A stretch of 64,000 nucleotides of DNA from Flavobacterium psychrophilum (GTDB lineage Bacteria; Bacteroidota; Bacteroidia; Flavobacteriales; Flavobacteriaceae). Positions 1 to 8,000 of the stretch are shown here, piece after piece. The notes under the pieces are model-generated. The model had not been told where the DNA came from, did no database searches, and saw nothing but the letters and a program-made list of their open reading frames with translations. Every line of letters starts with the position of its first letter. The first letter of the stretch is position 1. The stretch spans positions 1 to 64,000 of the forward strand of contig CAMCFT010000011.1 of NCBI GenBank assembly GCA_945874225.1, read 5' to 3'. The position numbers and the translations under genes were made by a program.

Positions 1-630
1 TGATGTGGTCGATACTGTAATAGATTGTGTCGTTTCATTTGTTGACCATAAATAACTAGTACTTGCATTTGCTGTTAATACTACGCTTCCTCCTGCACAA
101 AATGTGGTTGAAGTTGCGGCTGTTATTGTAGCAATTGGTAATGGATTAAACAAAACAATTACTACTTCATTAATAGGAGTATAAGTTGTTCCAACTACAT
201 CAAAAGGAAAATAAGTTCCACTTGTTGCTAACATTGTTGGAGCTAATACCTCTGTGTCATGTGCGCTAGAAGTGTACCATCTAGCACCCAGAGGGGCATA
301 AATTGTAAGATCTAATGTAGCGATTCCACAAGCAGTTATTACAACATCCACTTTTGCAGCGGGGCTGTAACAATCACTAGTCGCATCATAATAAACACCA
401 TAATTAGTGCTTGTTGTTGCTGCAGTAATTGCAGTTCCAATTAATAAATCAGTAGAACTTGGCGTTGCTGTACTATGCCATTCGAATACACTACCTACTG
501 GCGCTGCCGTAAGTGGTTCATGGGTACTTAAATCAACGGTGGCGGTTTGAGAGAAAGCGACTATACTAAAAAATAATAGCATTGCTAAAGTAAAAAACTT
601 CTTGGTTAAAAACATTTTGGATAATTTCAT
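1..630 (-). CDS. Secreted cell-surface protein, C-terminus beyond the left edge
   Basis: The gene reads leftwards from the ATG at 628-630 and is still open at base 1, so 210 codons are present and the C-terminus is missing. It starts with a lysine-rich stretch and a hydrophobic core (about residues 11-26) ending in FSQ, a typical Bacteroidetes signal peptide cleaved near residue 28. The mature part is rich in Thr, Ser and Ala. Its last visible stretch (FCAGGSVVLTA, then YLWSTNETTQSI) looks like the Ig/PKD-type repeats of type IX-secreted proteins, so a C-terminal sorting domain is expected outside the window; that is inference. It follows the gene ending at 650 by 19 bases on the same strand and is probably co-transcribed with it. 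Confidence 0.8.
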   Translation of the reverse strand, partial: MKLSKMFLTKKFFTLAMLLFFSIVAFSQTATVDLSTHEPLTAAPVGSVFEWHSTATPSSTDLLIGTAITAATTSTNYGVYYDATSDCYSPAAKVDVVITACGIATLDLTIYAPLGARWYTSSAHDTEVLAPTMLATSGTYFPFDVVGTTYTPINEVVIVLFNPLPIATITAATSTTFCAGGSVVLTANASTSYLWSTNETTQSITVSTTS

Positions 631-649
631 GATTATACTTTATTAACTA

Positions 650-1411
650 TTATTGAATTGTAGGATAAATTATTCCGGCGCTACAAGAAGCGCCAATGCC
701 TATGGCTTGAATGCCTGATACCATAGTACCACTTAAAGTACTGTAGTTTGTTAGTCCTGATGCTCCGGTTGTTCCGAGTGCTTTCCAAACCGAACCATCC
801 CAACCTACTAAACGTAAATTAGAAGCTTGGTTAAATACCCCTGTTGCTGCGGTAATTGCTGGTATAGAAACCGTAATCTCTAATCCTGCTCCTGTAGTGG
901 TAAGATCTTGCCAATCCCATTGTCCTACTGGACTCACGCCCAAAATCACACCTGAAACCAAAGTAATTGAATGGGTTAAACCTCCACTAGTTGGATCAAC
1001 AACGGTCGTAGGATCTCCATCTATCCATGCTGTAGCATAAGCATCGGTTGTTAATCCTGTTGGTTTAGCAGCTATAGAAAGCGTACGAATCTCCGTTCCT
1101 GTTCCTATTGGAAAAACAAAAGTATCCACACCATATTTTTTCACATAGCCATTAATGTTGTTTGCAACACCAAGTCCAGTATAAGACGTAGCTCCATTTC
1201 CCCAACTATAATATCCTGGGTTTGCAGACCTATCAGTTTTCCATTCAGTACTAGTAGTAAAGTCATACCCAATATCTCCGGTATAAAACTCTACTCCAGT
1301 ATCTACATAGTTTTGCGCACTCAAATTGATCAGCGGCAGAAAAACTAAAATAAACAGTAGATAAGACCAATTGCCTTTTACTGATTTGTTTTTAATTAGA
1401 TTCATTTTCAT
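650..1411 (-). CDS. Secreted protein of unknown function
   Basis: 253 residues. The N-terminus has a positively charged stretch (residues 1-15), a hydrophobic core (about 17-30) and an SAQ cleavage site near residue 33, so the product is exported. The rest is rich in Gly, Thr and aromatic residues and looks like an all-beta domain, with no motif I recognise and no visible sorting domain at the C-terminus. A second in-frame Met is the third codon and could also be the start. It is the upstream partner of the secreted-protein gene that begins 19 bases after its stop, which suggests a small operon for surface or structural proteins. Function unknown. Confidence 0.75.
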   Translation of the reverse strand: MKMNLIKNKSVKGNWSYLLFILVFLPLINLSAQNYVDTGVEFYTGDIGYDFTTSTEWKTDRSANPGYYSWGNGATSYTGLGVANNINGYVKKYGVDTFVFPIGTGTEIRTLSIAAKPTGLTTDAYATAWIDGDPTTVVDPTSGGLTHSITLVSGVILGVSPVGQWDWQDLTTTGAGLEITVSIPAITAATGVFNQASNLRLVGWDGSVWKALGTTGASGLTNYSTLSGTMVSGIQAIGIGASCSAGIIYPTIQ

Positions 1412-1908
1412 TTTATTTAATACTAATTGTTAAACGATTATATTTTGAGAGGCTCATTTTGAAAACTTGAAAAAGTTAGGCACGCTCATCATTCTTAATT
1501 TTTTTAAGAATAACATTATAAATTATATGCTACAAAAGTAAGTTGGGCTTCTTATATTTATAAACACCAAGTAATAAGTGTCTCTATTCTGACTTAAACG
1601 AAATGTATTTATAAATTAAAATGTCAATTTTTCATACTTTATGCCGAGCAACCTATTTTTAATGATGCAAAACCCAATTGATAACTAAGACCAAAACCTT
1701 TGAATTCGCTTATAAATTAAATAATCCGCAGGAATAAGATAAAAACCGTAAAAATGAAGTACTGAGGATTCAATAAGTGTGGATCAGCTACATTCATCCT
1801 AATGAAAACTTTAATTTTCAGAAATAGGAGGCTCGTTTTGTAAAAAAAGGAATAGTAGAGAGAAAACCTGTCAATAAAAACAATAATTACAATCTAAATC
1901 AACCCACT
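1412..1908. other. Non-coding stretch with partial repeats
   Basis: This 497-base AT-rich gap holds no supportable gene. It contains GAGGCTCATTTTG (1449-1461) and a near copy, GAGGCTCGTTTTG (1828-1840). It also holds a 17-base stretch at 1572-1588 that recurs at 3337-3353 with one change, and most of the 28-base repeat 1897-1924. These look like remains of flanking sequence of small gene cassettes. Confidence 0.5.
1533..1540 (-). promoter_or_regulatory. Possible -7 promoter element for the two secreted-protein genes
   Basis: On the minus strand the bases read TACTTTTG, matching the Bacteroidetes consensus TAnnTTTG. It lies 122 bases upstream of the start at 1411. No good TTTG element is present at the usual 19-21 base distance, so the call is weak. 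Confidence 0.35.
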
Positions 1909-1924
1909 TTATGCTGACGATTTA
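1897..1924 (+). repeat. Direct repeat, left copy (pairs with 3502-3529)
   Basis: 28 bases beginning AATCAACCCACTTTATGCTG. They match 3502-3529 at 24 of 28 positions in the same orientation, and all four differences are transitions. This copy overlaps the 3' end of the gene 1909-2346, providing its last codons and stop. The pair brackets three small minus-strand genes. Confidence 0.6.
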
Positions 1925-2346
1925 CACCCAGTAACAGAAATTAATTTACGAGGGGTTTTATTGAATTGTTGAACTAAATTTTCTACTTCACTGATTAAAT
2001 CCTTTTGGATAACAAATACTATAAAATCATATTTTTTTATCAAGACAAACTTGTGTTCATAGGATTTTAAAAAAAAACTCACAATCAAAGTAATTAAACC
2101 AGAGCCTAGAAAAATTAATTGAAAGAGGAAAACCAGATTAACGAAGTAGACTAACATAAAAAAAACTAGAGCGATAAATAAAAAGAAACTATTCCAATGA
2201 AGTTTTCTTCTTTTTAAAAAAAGAATCTTTATAATGTCTTCTAGCTTTATCGATATATTTCTATTTTGAAAATTAATATTAATTTTACCATCATTAATAT
2301 CACCAAAATGATGAATTGATTTATCAACTATTTTAAATACTGTCAT
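1909..2346 (-). CDS. Small membrane protein of unknown function
   Basis: 145 residues with two adjacent hydrophobic segments at about 53-73 and 75-93 separated by a very short turn, so it is probably a membrane hairpin. A basic N-terminal region (residues 1-50, with KRRK just before the first segment) and a C-terminal cytoplasmic-type domain flank it. No known motif is visible. The final residues TGCKSSA are encoded inside the direct repeat 1897-1924, so the natural C-terminus may have been replaced when the cassette was inserted. Neighbours on the same strand (2397-2648, 2760-3143) are also small and unassigned. Function unknown. Confidence 0.6.
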   Translation of the reverse strand: MTVFKIVDKSIHHFGDINDGKININFQNRNISIKLEDIIKILFLKRRKLHWNSFFLFIALVFFMLVYFVNLVFLFQLIFLGSGLITLIVSFFLKSYEHKFVLIKKYDFIVFVIQKDLISEVENLVQQFNKTPRKLISVTGCKSSA

Positions 2347-2396
2347 TATTGCAAAATTTTCGTGTCATTCCCATTCTTATATGTATCGACAATTAT

Positions 2397-2648
2397 TTAA
2401 AGCTTAAAAGAGAAAAATTGGTTATTCAAATAATTTTCTATTATTAATTTGTCTCCATTTGCAGATTTAATATTTAAAGAAGTACTCTCTCCATAACAAA
2501 TCGCTAAAAACTTATTTAATATTATATCATATTGTATAATCAAAAAACCTGCAGAATTTGCTTTTTGCGCAACTGTATTGTGAATCTTTGAATCGCTGAA
2601 AATTATTGGTATATTTTTTTCGTCTATTATATATTTTAATATTTTCAT
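2397..2648 (-). CDS. Small hypothetical protein
   Basis: 83 residues, no signal peptide or membrane segment. The composition is an ordinary soluble alpha/beta mix, with a middle part (FLIIQYDIILNKFLAICYGE) that alternates like beta strands. No catalytic motif or family is recognised. It lies 50 bases downstream of nothing obvious and 50 bases upstream of the 1909-2346 gene on the same strand, within the repeat-bracketed accessory block. The ATG at 2646-2648 is preceded by an A/T-rich leader, as usual here. It could be a real orphan gene of a mobile cassette. Confidence 0.5.
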   Translation of the reverse strand: MKILKYIIDEKNIPIIFSDSKIHNTVAQKANSAGFLIIQYDIILNKFLAICYGESTSLNIKSANGDKLIIENYLNNQFFSFKL

Positions 2649-2759
2649 AACTATTCACTTTTTGTTAAATTCAATTCGATGATTTCATTTTAAATTCGAT
2701 ATTGAATTCTTTAAATTTTATTTATTTAAGCTATACAAGAATTAGATTTTCTTAATGGA

Positions 2760-3143
2760 TCAAATCTTTGGAAAGGATTCAATCACTTGTTGAAAAACCT
2801 CGTCATCTATATCAGGATTGGAAATCAGACTTTGAAGCATAAATAAATTTAAATCTATACTAATTTTCAATTCTATATTATCCCCTTTTTTAAGCGAAAC
2901 ATCGGACATTACATAAACCGCATTGCATTCGATTAATTTTTTTAAATTATATTTACTACACTCAAAACTGGTTTTAAAATTCATATCGTTGATGGCTTCC
3001 AAAGGATTTATAACTATATACCCATAGGATTCGAGTAGTAATTGATGTTTATAAAAATTTAGCCTAGTCGTAAAAGAGGATGGATTAGTAATATCCCCAA
3101 TAATATATATTCTACTTATAGTATTAATGTCTGTTTCTTCCAT
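2760..3143 (-). CDS. DUF4406-like / nucleoside deoxyribosyltransferase-fold protein
   Basis: 127 residues. The opening RIYIIGDITNPSSF, the central GYIVINPLEAIND and the later KKLIECNAVYVMSDVSLKKG...ELK pattern match the layout of DUF4406 proteins, which share the nucleoside 2-deoxyribosyltransferase fold: a first beta strand with G-x-I, a VINP motif, a cysteine-Asp-type strand and a Glu that follows a Gly. Such proteins are common in phages and accessory islands; their substrates are mostly unknown. Here the motif positions are kept but the third is degenerate (GD-NIE instead of GA..E). The family call comes from pattern memory only. It is the most upstream gene of the three-gene accessory block. 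Confidence 0.55.
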   Translation of the reverse strand: MEETDINTISRIYIIGDITNPSSFTTRLNFYKHQLLLESYGYIVINPLEAINDMNFKTSFECSKYNLKKLIECNAVYVMSDVSLKKGDNIELKISIDLNLFMLQSLISNPDIDDEVFQQVIESFPKI

Positions 3144-3501
3144 GGATTATAATTATTTATTTAAATTATTGAAAACAGTTTAATTTCGTAAAAAATTAGA
3201 CTGAAATAATTCAATACAACTAATAAAATAATTAGTTTAAATTATTAATCATTATTTCTAGGATGACTTCAGCTTTCTTATTTAATATAAATCAAGTACA
3301 AAAATAGGGTTAGTATTCAAAAAAAAAAACGTTAATTAATAAGTGTGTCTATTGAAGTATAATCGCGAAGTTGAAACTTTATAACCATAAAAAAATTAAG
3401 AATAAACCCTTAATTTGTAACATGTTAAAAAAGTAAGTAAAATTCATAACTGAGCTTTTTAAGAAAAAAATATTTCATTAGGTTTGAAAATAGATAGTAA
3501 T

Positions 3502-3542
3502 AATCAGTCCACTTTATACTGACAATTTAAAGTGGACTGATT
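3502..3542. repeat. Perfect hairpin and right copy of the direct repeat
   Basis: AATCAGTCCACTTTA (3502-3516) is the exact reverse complement of 3528-3542, giving a 15-bp stem with an 11-base loop. The left 28 bases (3502-3529) also form the right copy of the direct repeat found at 1897-1924; the left copy lacks the second arm. It could act as a terminator or as a recombination end. Confidence 0.65.
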
Positions 3543-3653
3543 TTGTAAAAGTTTTAAATCTGATTTAATTTATTTTGAAACAACACTTCTATTCTCAAAA
3601 TGTCGCACCAAAAAATTGTTTAGTGATGAAGCACTTTTTTTGGTTTAAAAATC

Positions 3654-3863
3654 ATTGTTGTCCGATTTAAATTTCAAAAAAGCTAATTACTCTAACCTAT
3701 ATAGTCCCTATGGGACATTTGAACTGGATTAGCTTGATTTTTATTCTACCAACATTTAGCTCCTAACGGAGCATACCTCGTAGATGTTAAACATTGGTAG
3801 CGAGATAGTTATAAATCGCAAATTTGTCCCGTAGGGACTATACTTATTTTATCGGACAACAAT
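3654..3863. mobile_element. MITE-like palindromic element
   Basis: A 210-base non-coding element bounded by perfect 13-bp inverted repeats: ATTGTTGTCCGAT at 3654-3666 and its complement at 3851-3863. Inside are three GC-richer hairpins: GTCCCTATGGGAC (3704-3716) nested in an AGCTAAT/ATTAGCT pair, GCTCCTAACGGAGC (3759-3772) flanked by imperfect ACCAACATTTA/TTAAACATTGGT arms, and GTCCCGTAGGGAC (3826-3838). It has no coding capacity. The architecture fits a REP/MITE family mobilised in trans, and I recall similar GTCCC..GGGAC elements between genes of other flavobacteria. Confidence 0.6.
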
Positions 3864-3913
3864 GTTTATAAATCTCAAAAATTTAAAAGAACTGAAAAAC
3901 TTGATTGCATATA

Positions 3914-3946
3914 AAAACCCTGTAATTGTATTAATTACAGGGTTTT
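3914..3946 (-). terminator. Terminator hairpin downstream of the cytochrome c gene
   Basis: AAAACCCTGTAATT (3914-3927) pairs perfectly with 3933-3946 around a 5-base loop. T-rich bases follow on both strands, so it can stop transcription from either side. It lies 22 bases beyond the cytochrome c stop. Confidence 0.75.
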
Positions 3947-3967
3947 GTTTTAAACTGATAAAATAGA

Positions 3968-4375
3968 TTATTTTTTCTTGTTGAGTTCTCTAATGTAATT
4001 GACTAATTTCCATCTCTGGTCTTCAGTTAATAACTCATCATAAGACGACATTGGAGGTTTTCCAACTGTTATTTTCCAAAACATTACTCCATCAGTTTCA
4101 TTTGGAATATTTTTTAAAGCTAGAAAATTAGCTGGTTCTTCTTCAAGGCTTAAGCCCGCTTCCCCATTTCCTTTTCCAGTCAATCCATGACATAAGACAC
4201 ACATTTGTTCATAGATTTTCTTTCCTTCTTTGGTGGCACTAATATTACCTTCAAAAGGATTTTTTAGTCCCTTAGTGTATTCTGGAACCGCCCAACTACT
4301 TTTTTGTGCAATACTACTATTACTCACGATAAATACCAATGCTATTACTACTAAAAACAAATACTTATTTTTCAT
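3968..4375 (-). CDS. Class I cytochrome c, exported
   Basis: 135 residues. A signal peptide (about 1-24, ending SIAQ) sends it to the periplasm, where haem is attached. The haem motif is CVLCH with C59, C62 and H63, followed by GxxGxGxG, and the distal Met ligand is probably M109 in KPPMSSYDE. The C-terminal helix (DQRWKLVNYIRELNKK) is the conserved last helix of small mono-haem cytochromes. Length is normal for the family. It probably shuttles electrons in respiration; the partner is not visible. It is a single-gene unit with its own terminator, 203 bases away from the gapN gene on the same strand. Confidence 0.88.
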   Translation of the reverse strand: MKNKYLFLVVIALVFIVSNSSIAQKSSWAVPEYTKGLKNPFEGNISATKEGKKIYEQMCVLCHGLTGKGNGEAGLSLEEEPANFLALKNIPNETDGVMFWKITVGKPPMSSYDELLTEDQRWKLVNYIRELNKKK

Positions 4376-4578
4376 TGTATTAAAATTTAAATTCTATTCC
4401 GTAAATTTACTCTAGTTCTGATTCAAAACCAATGATATTTATCACAAATTATAAAAAAATCTAACAAATTTAATTTTAAGTAAGTTATTTTTCTAAAGAA
4501 CCCACAGTAAGCTGGACAAGTAGTAATATTTTCATTTTTTCCATTTGGAATATATCCCAAATTTTTAAGGAATTTCAA

Positions 4579-6159
4579 CTACAAAATATAATCTGTATTG
4601 ATGAAATTTGATTCTTTACTATTCAATAATTCTTGTAAAATTTTGTTGTTATATTCATTGTCTTTTGAAGCCACAAAAGTTCTGATAGAAAAAGATCGCA
4701 ACGCATCATGAATACTTAGAGTTCCCACTGCTGAATCTTTTCTTCCTGTAAACGGAAAAACATCTGGTCCTCGCTGACAAGAACTGTTTAGATTCACTCT
4801 GCAAACTAAATTGACCAAAGTATCAATAAGCGGTGCAATAGTTTTTATGTCTTGACCAAACAAACTTACTTGCTGACCATAATGAGATTCTGCCATATCA
4901 TTCAAAGGTTCTTGAATGTTTTTGAATGAAATAATAGGAACAACAGGTCCAAATTGCTCTTCATTATAAACTCTCATTGCTTTATTTATTGGAAACAAGA
5001 CGGCCGGAAATATAAAATTATCAGAACGCTCTCCTCCTTTTGCATTCATCACTTTTGCTCCTTTATTTGTTGCATCATCAATCAATTCCTGAATATAGTC
5101 AGGTTTATCTTTTTCTGGCAATGGAGTTAGAAATACTGATTTATCCCACGGATTTCCATAAGTTAACGAATCTACTTTGGCAGCAAAACGTTTATTAAAT
5201 TCATCAACAATAGATTCATGAACATATAAAATCTTCAAGGCTGTACAACGTTGTCCGTTAAAAGATAAAGATCCAGCAACACACTCCTGGATAGCCAAAT
5301 CTAAATTTGCATCCGGTAAAATTATAGCAGGGTTTTTTGCTTCCAATCCCAAAACCAAACGCAATCTATTTTTATTTGGATGTAAATCCTGCAAAGCAAT
5401 TGCCGATTTACTATTTCCAATTAAAGCCAAAATAGAAACTCTTCCTGATTTCATAATTGGAGACGCTACTTCACGACCACGACCATATAATATATTAATT
5501 ACACCTTTTGGAAAACTACTTCTAAATGCTTCCAATAAAGGAGAAATTAGCAAAACACCATGTTTAGCTGGTTTGAAAATTACAGGGTTGCCCATTATCA
5601 ATGCTGGAATCAGCAAGGTAAACGTTTCATTCAAAGGATAATTATAAGGTCCTAGACACAGAACAACTCCTAACGGTCCTCTTCGAACCATAGCATTTAT
5701 TCCTTGTACCTTACTAAATCGAGCGCTACGACTGTTTAATTCTTTGTAACTTTCAATAGTATCATAAATATATTCTACGGTTCTATCAAATTCTTTTTCA
5801 GAATCGCCTAATGATTTTCCAATTTCCCACATCAAAAGCTTAACAACTTCAGATCGCGTTGCTTTCATTTGGGAAACAAAATTTTCCATACACTTGATAC
5901 GATCAACCACTTTCATAGTTGGCCACAAACCTTGCCCATTATTAAAGGCAGCATCTGCAGCATCTACAGTTTCCATAGCTTCATTCTCTCCCATAAAAGG
6001 AATAGTTCCTAACAAAGTAGGTTCATAATTATCAGTTGAAGAAATTGTAGAATATACAGGGGTTGTAGTTCCTGTCCATTTTTTTAATTCACCATTAACT
6101 AAATAAGTATCTTGAATAAGCAATGAGCTAATTTGGAATTCTTGAGGTATTACATTCAT
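4579..6159 (-). CDS. gapN: NADP-dependent non-phosphorylating glyceraldehyde-3-phosphate dehydrogenase (aldehyde dehydrogenase family)
   Basis: 526 residues, full length for an aldehyde dehydrogenase. Active-site pieces are present: the oxyanion Asn in GPYNYPLNE (N173), the general base Glu in [10 protein letters not shown] (E273) and the nucleophile Cys in [10 protein letters not shown] (C305). GQRCTA and LxLEAKNP are typical of GapN, which oxidises glyceraldehyde 3-phosphate straight to 3-phosphoglycerate and yields NADPH. The assignment among ALDH subfamilies is inferred. A normal phosphorylating GAPDH lies at 19865-20860, so the cell has both routes. The gene lies 59 bases downstream of the rhodanese gene but a hairpin separates them. 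Confidence 0.82.
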   Translation of the reverse strand: MNVIPQEFQISSLLIQDTYLVNGELKKWTGTTTPVYSTISSTDNYEPTLLGTIPFMGENEAMETVDAADAAFNNGQGLWPTMKVVDRIKCMENFVSQMKATRSEVVKLLMWEIGKSLGDSEKEFDRTVEYIYDTIESYKELNSRSARFSKVQGINAMVRRGPLGVVLCLGPYNYPLNETFTLLIPALIMGNPVIFKPAKHGVLLISPLLEAFRSSFPKGVINILYGRGREVASPIMKSGRVSILALIGNSKSAIALQDLHPNKNRLRLVLGLEAKNPAIILPDANLDLAIQECVAGSLSFNGQRCTALKILYVHESIVDEFNKRFAAKVDSLTYGNPWDKSVFLTPLPEKDKPDYIQELIDDATNKGAKVMNAKGGERSDNFIFPAVLFPINKAMRVYNEEQFGPVVPIISFKNIQEPLNDMAESHYGQQVSLFGQDIKTIAPLIDTLVNLVCRVNLNSSCQRGPDVFPFTGRKDSAVGTLSIHDALRSFSIRTFVASKDNEYNNKILQELLNSKESNFINTDYIL

Positions 6160-6192
6160 TATTTGTTTATTTAAATTTAAGGTATAAATAAT

Positions 6193-6212
6193 AAAGAGAC
6201 ACCCGCCTCTTT
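6193..6212 (-). terminator. Short hairpin between rhodanese and gapN genes
   Basis: AAAGAG (6193-6198) pairs with CTCTTT (6207-6212); on the minus strand it is followed by an AT-rich tract. A weak terminator for the rhodanese gene. Confidence 0.4.
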
Positions 6213-6218
6213 ATAACT

Positions 6219-6530
6219 TTATGGTGAAACTATTTCACCATCCCATTCTATGATTCCTCCCAATAAATTATAGGTATTTTCAAAACCCAGATTATTCATT
6301 GCTGCACTTGCTTTTGCACTTCTGGCTCCAGAGCGACAATAAACATAATAGTTTTTTGTTTTATCTAACGAATCTAATTTTTCTATAAACATCTGACCTT
6401 CATATATGTCAATATTTATAGCGTTAGGAATAATTCCATTATTGCACTCCTCTTCAGTCCTTACGTCTAATATTACTGCGTTTTCATCAGCTTCGAGTTG
6501 AGAAACCCAATCTTCTTGCGTTAAAGTCAT
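6219..6530 (-). CDS. Single-domain rhodanese-like sulfurtransferase
   Basis: 103 residues from the ATG at 6528-6530 (the frame is open further upstream, but that part is poor coding sequence and the rhodanese fold starts after this Met). The domain runs the whole length: VILDVRTEEE near the start, then YVYCRSGARSAKA with the catalytic Cys and the CRSGAR active-site loop. The product would move sulfane sulfur or act as a thiol redox protein in the cytoplasm. No partner gene is adjacent except gapN, which is metabolically unrelated. Short single-domain forms (GlpE/PspE type) have this length. Confidence 0.85.
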   Translation of the reverse strand: MTLTQEDWVSQLEADENAVILDVRTEEECNNGIIPNAINIDIYEGQMFIEKLDSLDKTKNYYVYCRSGARSAKASAAMNNLGFENTYNLLGGIIEWDGEIVSP

Positions 6531-6807
6531 AATATAGTTTTTGTAAAAATACGAAGTTTTTACATAACAAAAATTGGCAAAAATGTGAATTAGATAATAT
6601 TTTGAAGAAAACGATTTCGTATAACCGTAAAACAAGAGGATTTACAAATTCATAAAATATTTCATAAAAATAGTAATAAAAATCAGTATTAATATGTAAA
6701 TTTTATATAATACTCGCTTTTATACCACTTACACTCATCCTAGAATTTTTTTCAAAATAACTATTTCCACAACTCAAAAACTGTTTTTAATAAAAAAATG
6801 TTAAAAC

Positions 6808-6823
6808 ATTTGTATGTACAAAT
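6808..6823. promoter_or_regulatory. Operator palindrome 1 (probable MarR site)
   Basis: ATTTGTATGTACAAAT is a perfect 7-bp inverted repeat with a 2-base centre. It covers the -33 promoter element. The same pattern recurs 29 bases downstream. Confidence 0.65.
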
Positions 6824-6841
6824 AAAATTATACTACATTTG
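6809..6841 (+). promoter_or_regulatory. Bacteroidetes-type promoter of the marR operon
   Basis: TTTG at 6809-6812 and TACATTTG at 6834-6841, 21 bases apart, match the -33/-7 consensus of the Bacteroidetes housekeeping sigma factor. Transcription would start just before 6850, about 20 bases before the marR ATG. Confidence 0.7.
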
Positions 6842-6852
6842 TACCTACAAAT
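6837..6852. promoter_or_regulatory. Operator palindrome 2 (probable MarR site)
   Basis: ATTTGTACCTACAAAT, the same 7-bp arms as operator 1 with a different 2-base centre. It overlaps the -7 element and probable transcription start, so a bound dimer would block RNA polymerase. Its distance from operator 1 is 29 bases, close to three helical turns. Confidence 0.65.
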
Positions 6853-6867
6853 TACATATATACAAGT

Positions 6868-7323
6868 ATGAAAATTGAAGAAGAAATAAAAAGCACCGTT
6901 GCATTGGACAATTCCAAAAAAATTATCCTCAATGTAATATACACCCAGAACGTAATTGCTGATAAATTAAATGAAATTTTAAAACCTCACGATTTATCCG
7001 GCGAACAATACAATGTATTGAGAATACTAAGGGGTCAAAAAGGGAATCCGGCAAATATGTGTGTGATCCAGGAACGAATGCTAGCCAAAACAAGTAATAC
7101 AACTCGATTAGTAGATAAATTATTATTGAAAAATCTTGTAACTCGAAACGTTTGTCCTGAAAATAGAAGAAAAATAGAAGTGTTAATCACTCAAAAAGGA
7201 CTGGATGTATTAAGCGAATTAGATCCAAAAGTAATCGAACACGAAAATTCCTTCTCAAAAAATTTAAATACAGCAGAATTAGAACAGTTAAATCAATTAT
7301 TAGAAAAATTTAGAAATCAATAA
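6868..7323 (+). CDS. MarR-family transcriptional regulator
   Basis: 151 residues with the MarR layout: N-terminal dimerisation helices, LSGEQYNVLRILRG leading into a winged helix-turn-helix (about 56-100) with recognition helix KTSNTTRLVDKLLLK, a wing at NVCPENRRKIEVLIT, and a C-terminal dimerisation helix. C97 in the wing might sense oxidants, but this is only a guess. The two palindromes over its own promoter suggest it represses itself and the nitroreductase and YceI genes that follow after 16 and 28 bases. The inducer is unknown; for this gene set a quinone, nitro compound or oxidant is plausible. Confidence 0.88.
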   Translation: MKIEEEIKSTVALDNSKKIILNVIYTQNVIADKLNEILKPHDLSGEQYNVLRILRGQKGNPANMCVIQERMLAKTSNTTRLVDKLLLKNLVTRNVCPENRRKIEVLITQKGLDVLSELDPKVIEHENSFSKNLNTAELEQLNQLLEKFRNQ

Positions 7324-7339
7324 ACACAAACAACAAATT

Positions 7340-7972
7340 ATGAATCATTTTTTAGAAAATCAAAACTGGAGATATGCTACAAAGAAATTTGATGCTTCCA
7401 AAAAAATTTCAAACGAAGATTTAAACACTTTAAAAGAAGCCATTCGTTTAAGCTCCTCTTCTTATGGTTTACAACCTTACCAAGTTATTATCGTTGAAAA
7501 CCCTGAATTAAGAGCTCAATTATTAGCTGCTGCTTATGGACAATCGCAAGTGGTAGATGCTTCACATTTAATCGTTTTTGCAAACGAAACTAATGTTGGT
7601 GACGAAACTATTGAAAAATACCTAACACGAATTGGTGATATCAGAAGCATTCCTGTCGAATCTTTAGCTGGATTTGGTAACTATATGAAAGGTTCAATCA
7701 ATCATTTAGCAGAAGACGCAAAAAACATTTGGGCATCAAAACAAACTTATTTAGCTCTTGGAAATCTTCTAAATGCTGCCGCCGAATTAAAAATTGATGT
7801 AACTCCAATGGAAGGATTTAATCCTGCTCAAGTCAATGAGATACTTGGTTTAGATAAACTAGGTTTAAACGCATCTTTAATGGCAACTATTGGATACAGA
7901 CACGAAGAAGATGCAACACAGCATTTGAAAAAAGTTAGAAAATCAAACGAAGAATTATTTATCACCCTTTAA
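7340..7972 (+). CDS. Nitroreductase-family NAD(P)H-dependent oxidoreductase
   Basis: 210 residues, typical for the FMN-binding NfsB/nitroreductase fold. The start FLENQNWRYATKKFD and the FMN phosphate-binding RLSSSSYGLQPYQVIIV motif are characteristic, as is GFNPAQVNEILGL near the end. The enzyme reduces quinones, nitro groups or flavins using NAD(P)H in the cytoplasm as a homodimer. It lies 16 bases after marR in what is clearly one operon, and MarR-nitroreductase pairs usually respond to the substrate of the reductase. The exact substrate cannot be told from the sequence. Confidence 0.87.
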   Translation: MNHFLENQNWRYATKKFDASKKISNEDLNTLKEAIRLSSSSYGLQPYQVIIVENPELRAQLLAAAYGQSQVVDASHLIVFANETNVGDETIEKYLTRIGDIRSIPVESLAGFGNYMKGSINHLAEDAKNIWASKQTYLALGNLLNAAAELKIDVTPMEGFNPAQVNEILGLDKLGLNASLMATIGYRHEEDATQHLKKVRKSNEELFITL

Positions 7973-8000
7973 TTATTAATCTAAAAACAAATTTAAAACA

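Larger units (their letters stand above)
3144..3967. other. 824-base non-coding region with palindromes
   Basis: No gene is supportable here. The region holds the 17-base repeat 3337-3353 (near copy at 1572-1588), a 15-bp perfect hairpin at 3502-3542, a MITE-like element bounded by 13-bp inverted repeats (3654-3863) and a terminator hairpin (3914-3946). The remainder is AT-rich with no recognisable signal. Confidence 0.6.
6531..6867. other. Divergent intergenic region with MarR promoter and operators
   Basis: 337 bases between the rhodanese and marR genes, which point away from each other. The right part carries the TTTG/TACATTTG promoter and two 16-base palindromes (see separate entries). 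The left part (6531-6800) is AT-rich without a clear signal apart from a weak minus-strand TATTTTTA at the rhodanese side. Confidence 0.6.

Noticed and set aside
1..4000. Prophage or integrative element at the left end
   Set aside because: Only small orphan genes and repeats; no integrase, capsid, terminase or conjugation gene in view.
6531..6635. Extended N-terminus for the rhodanese
   Set aside because: The extra 35 residues are aromatic and Lys-rich with no conservation expected; the domain starts after the ATG at 6530.
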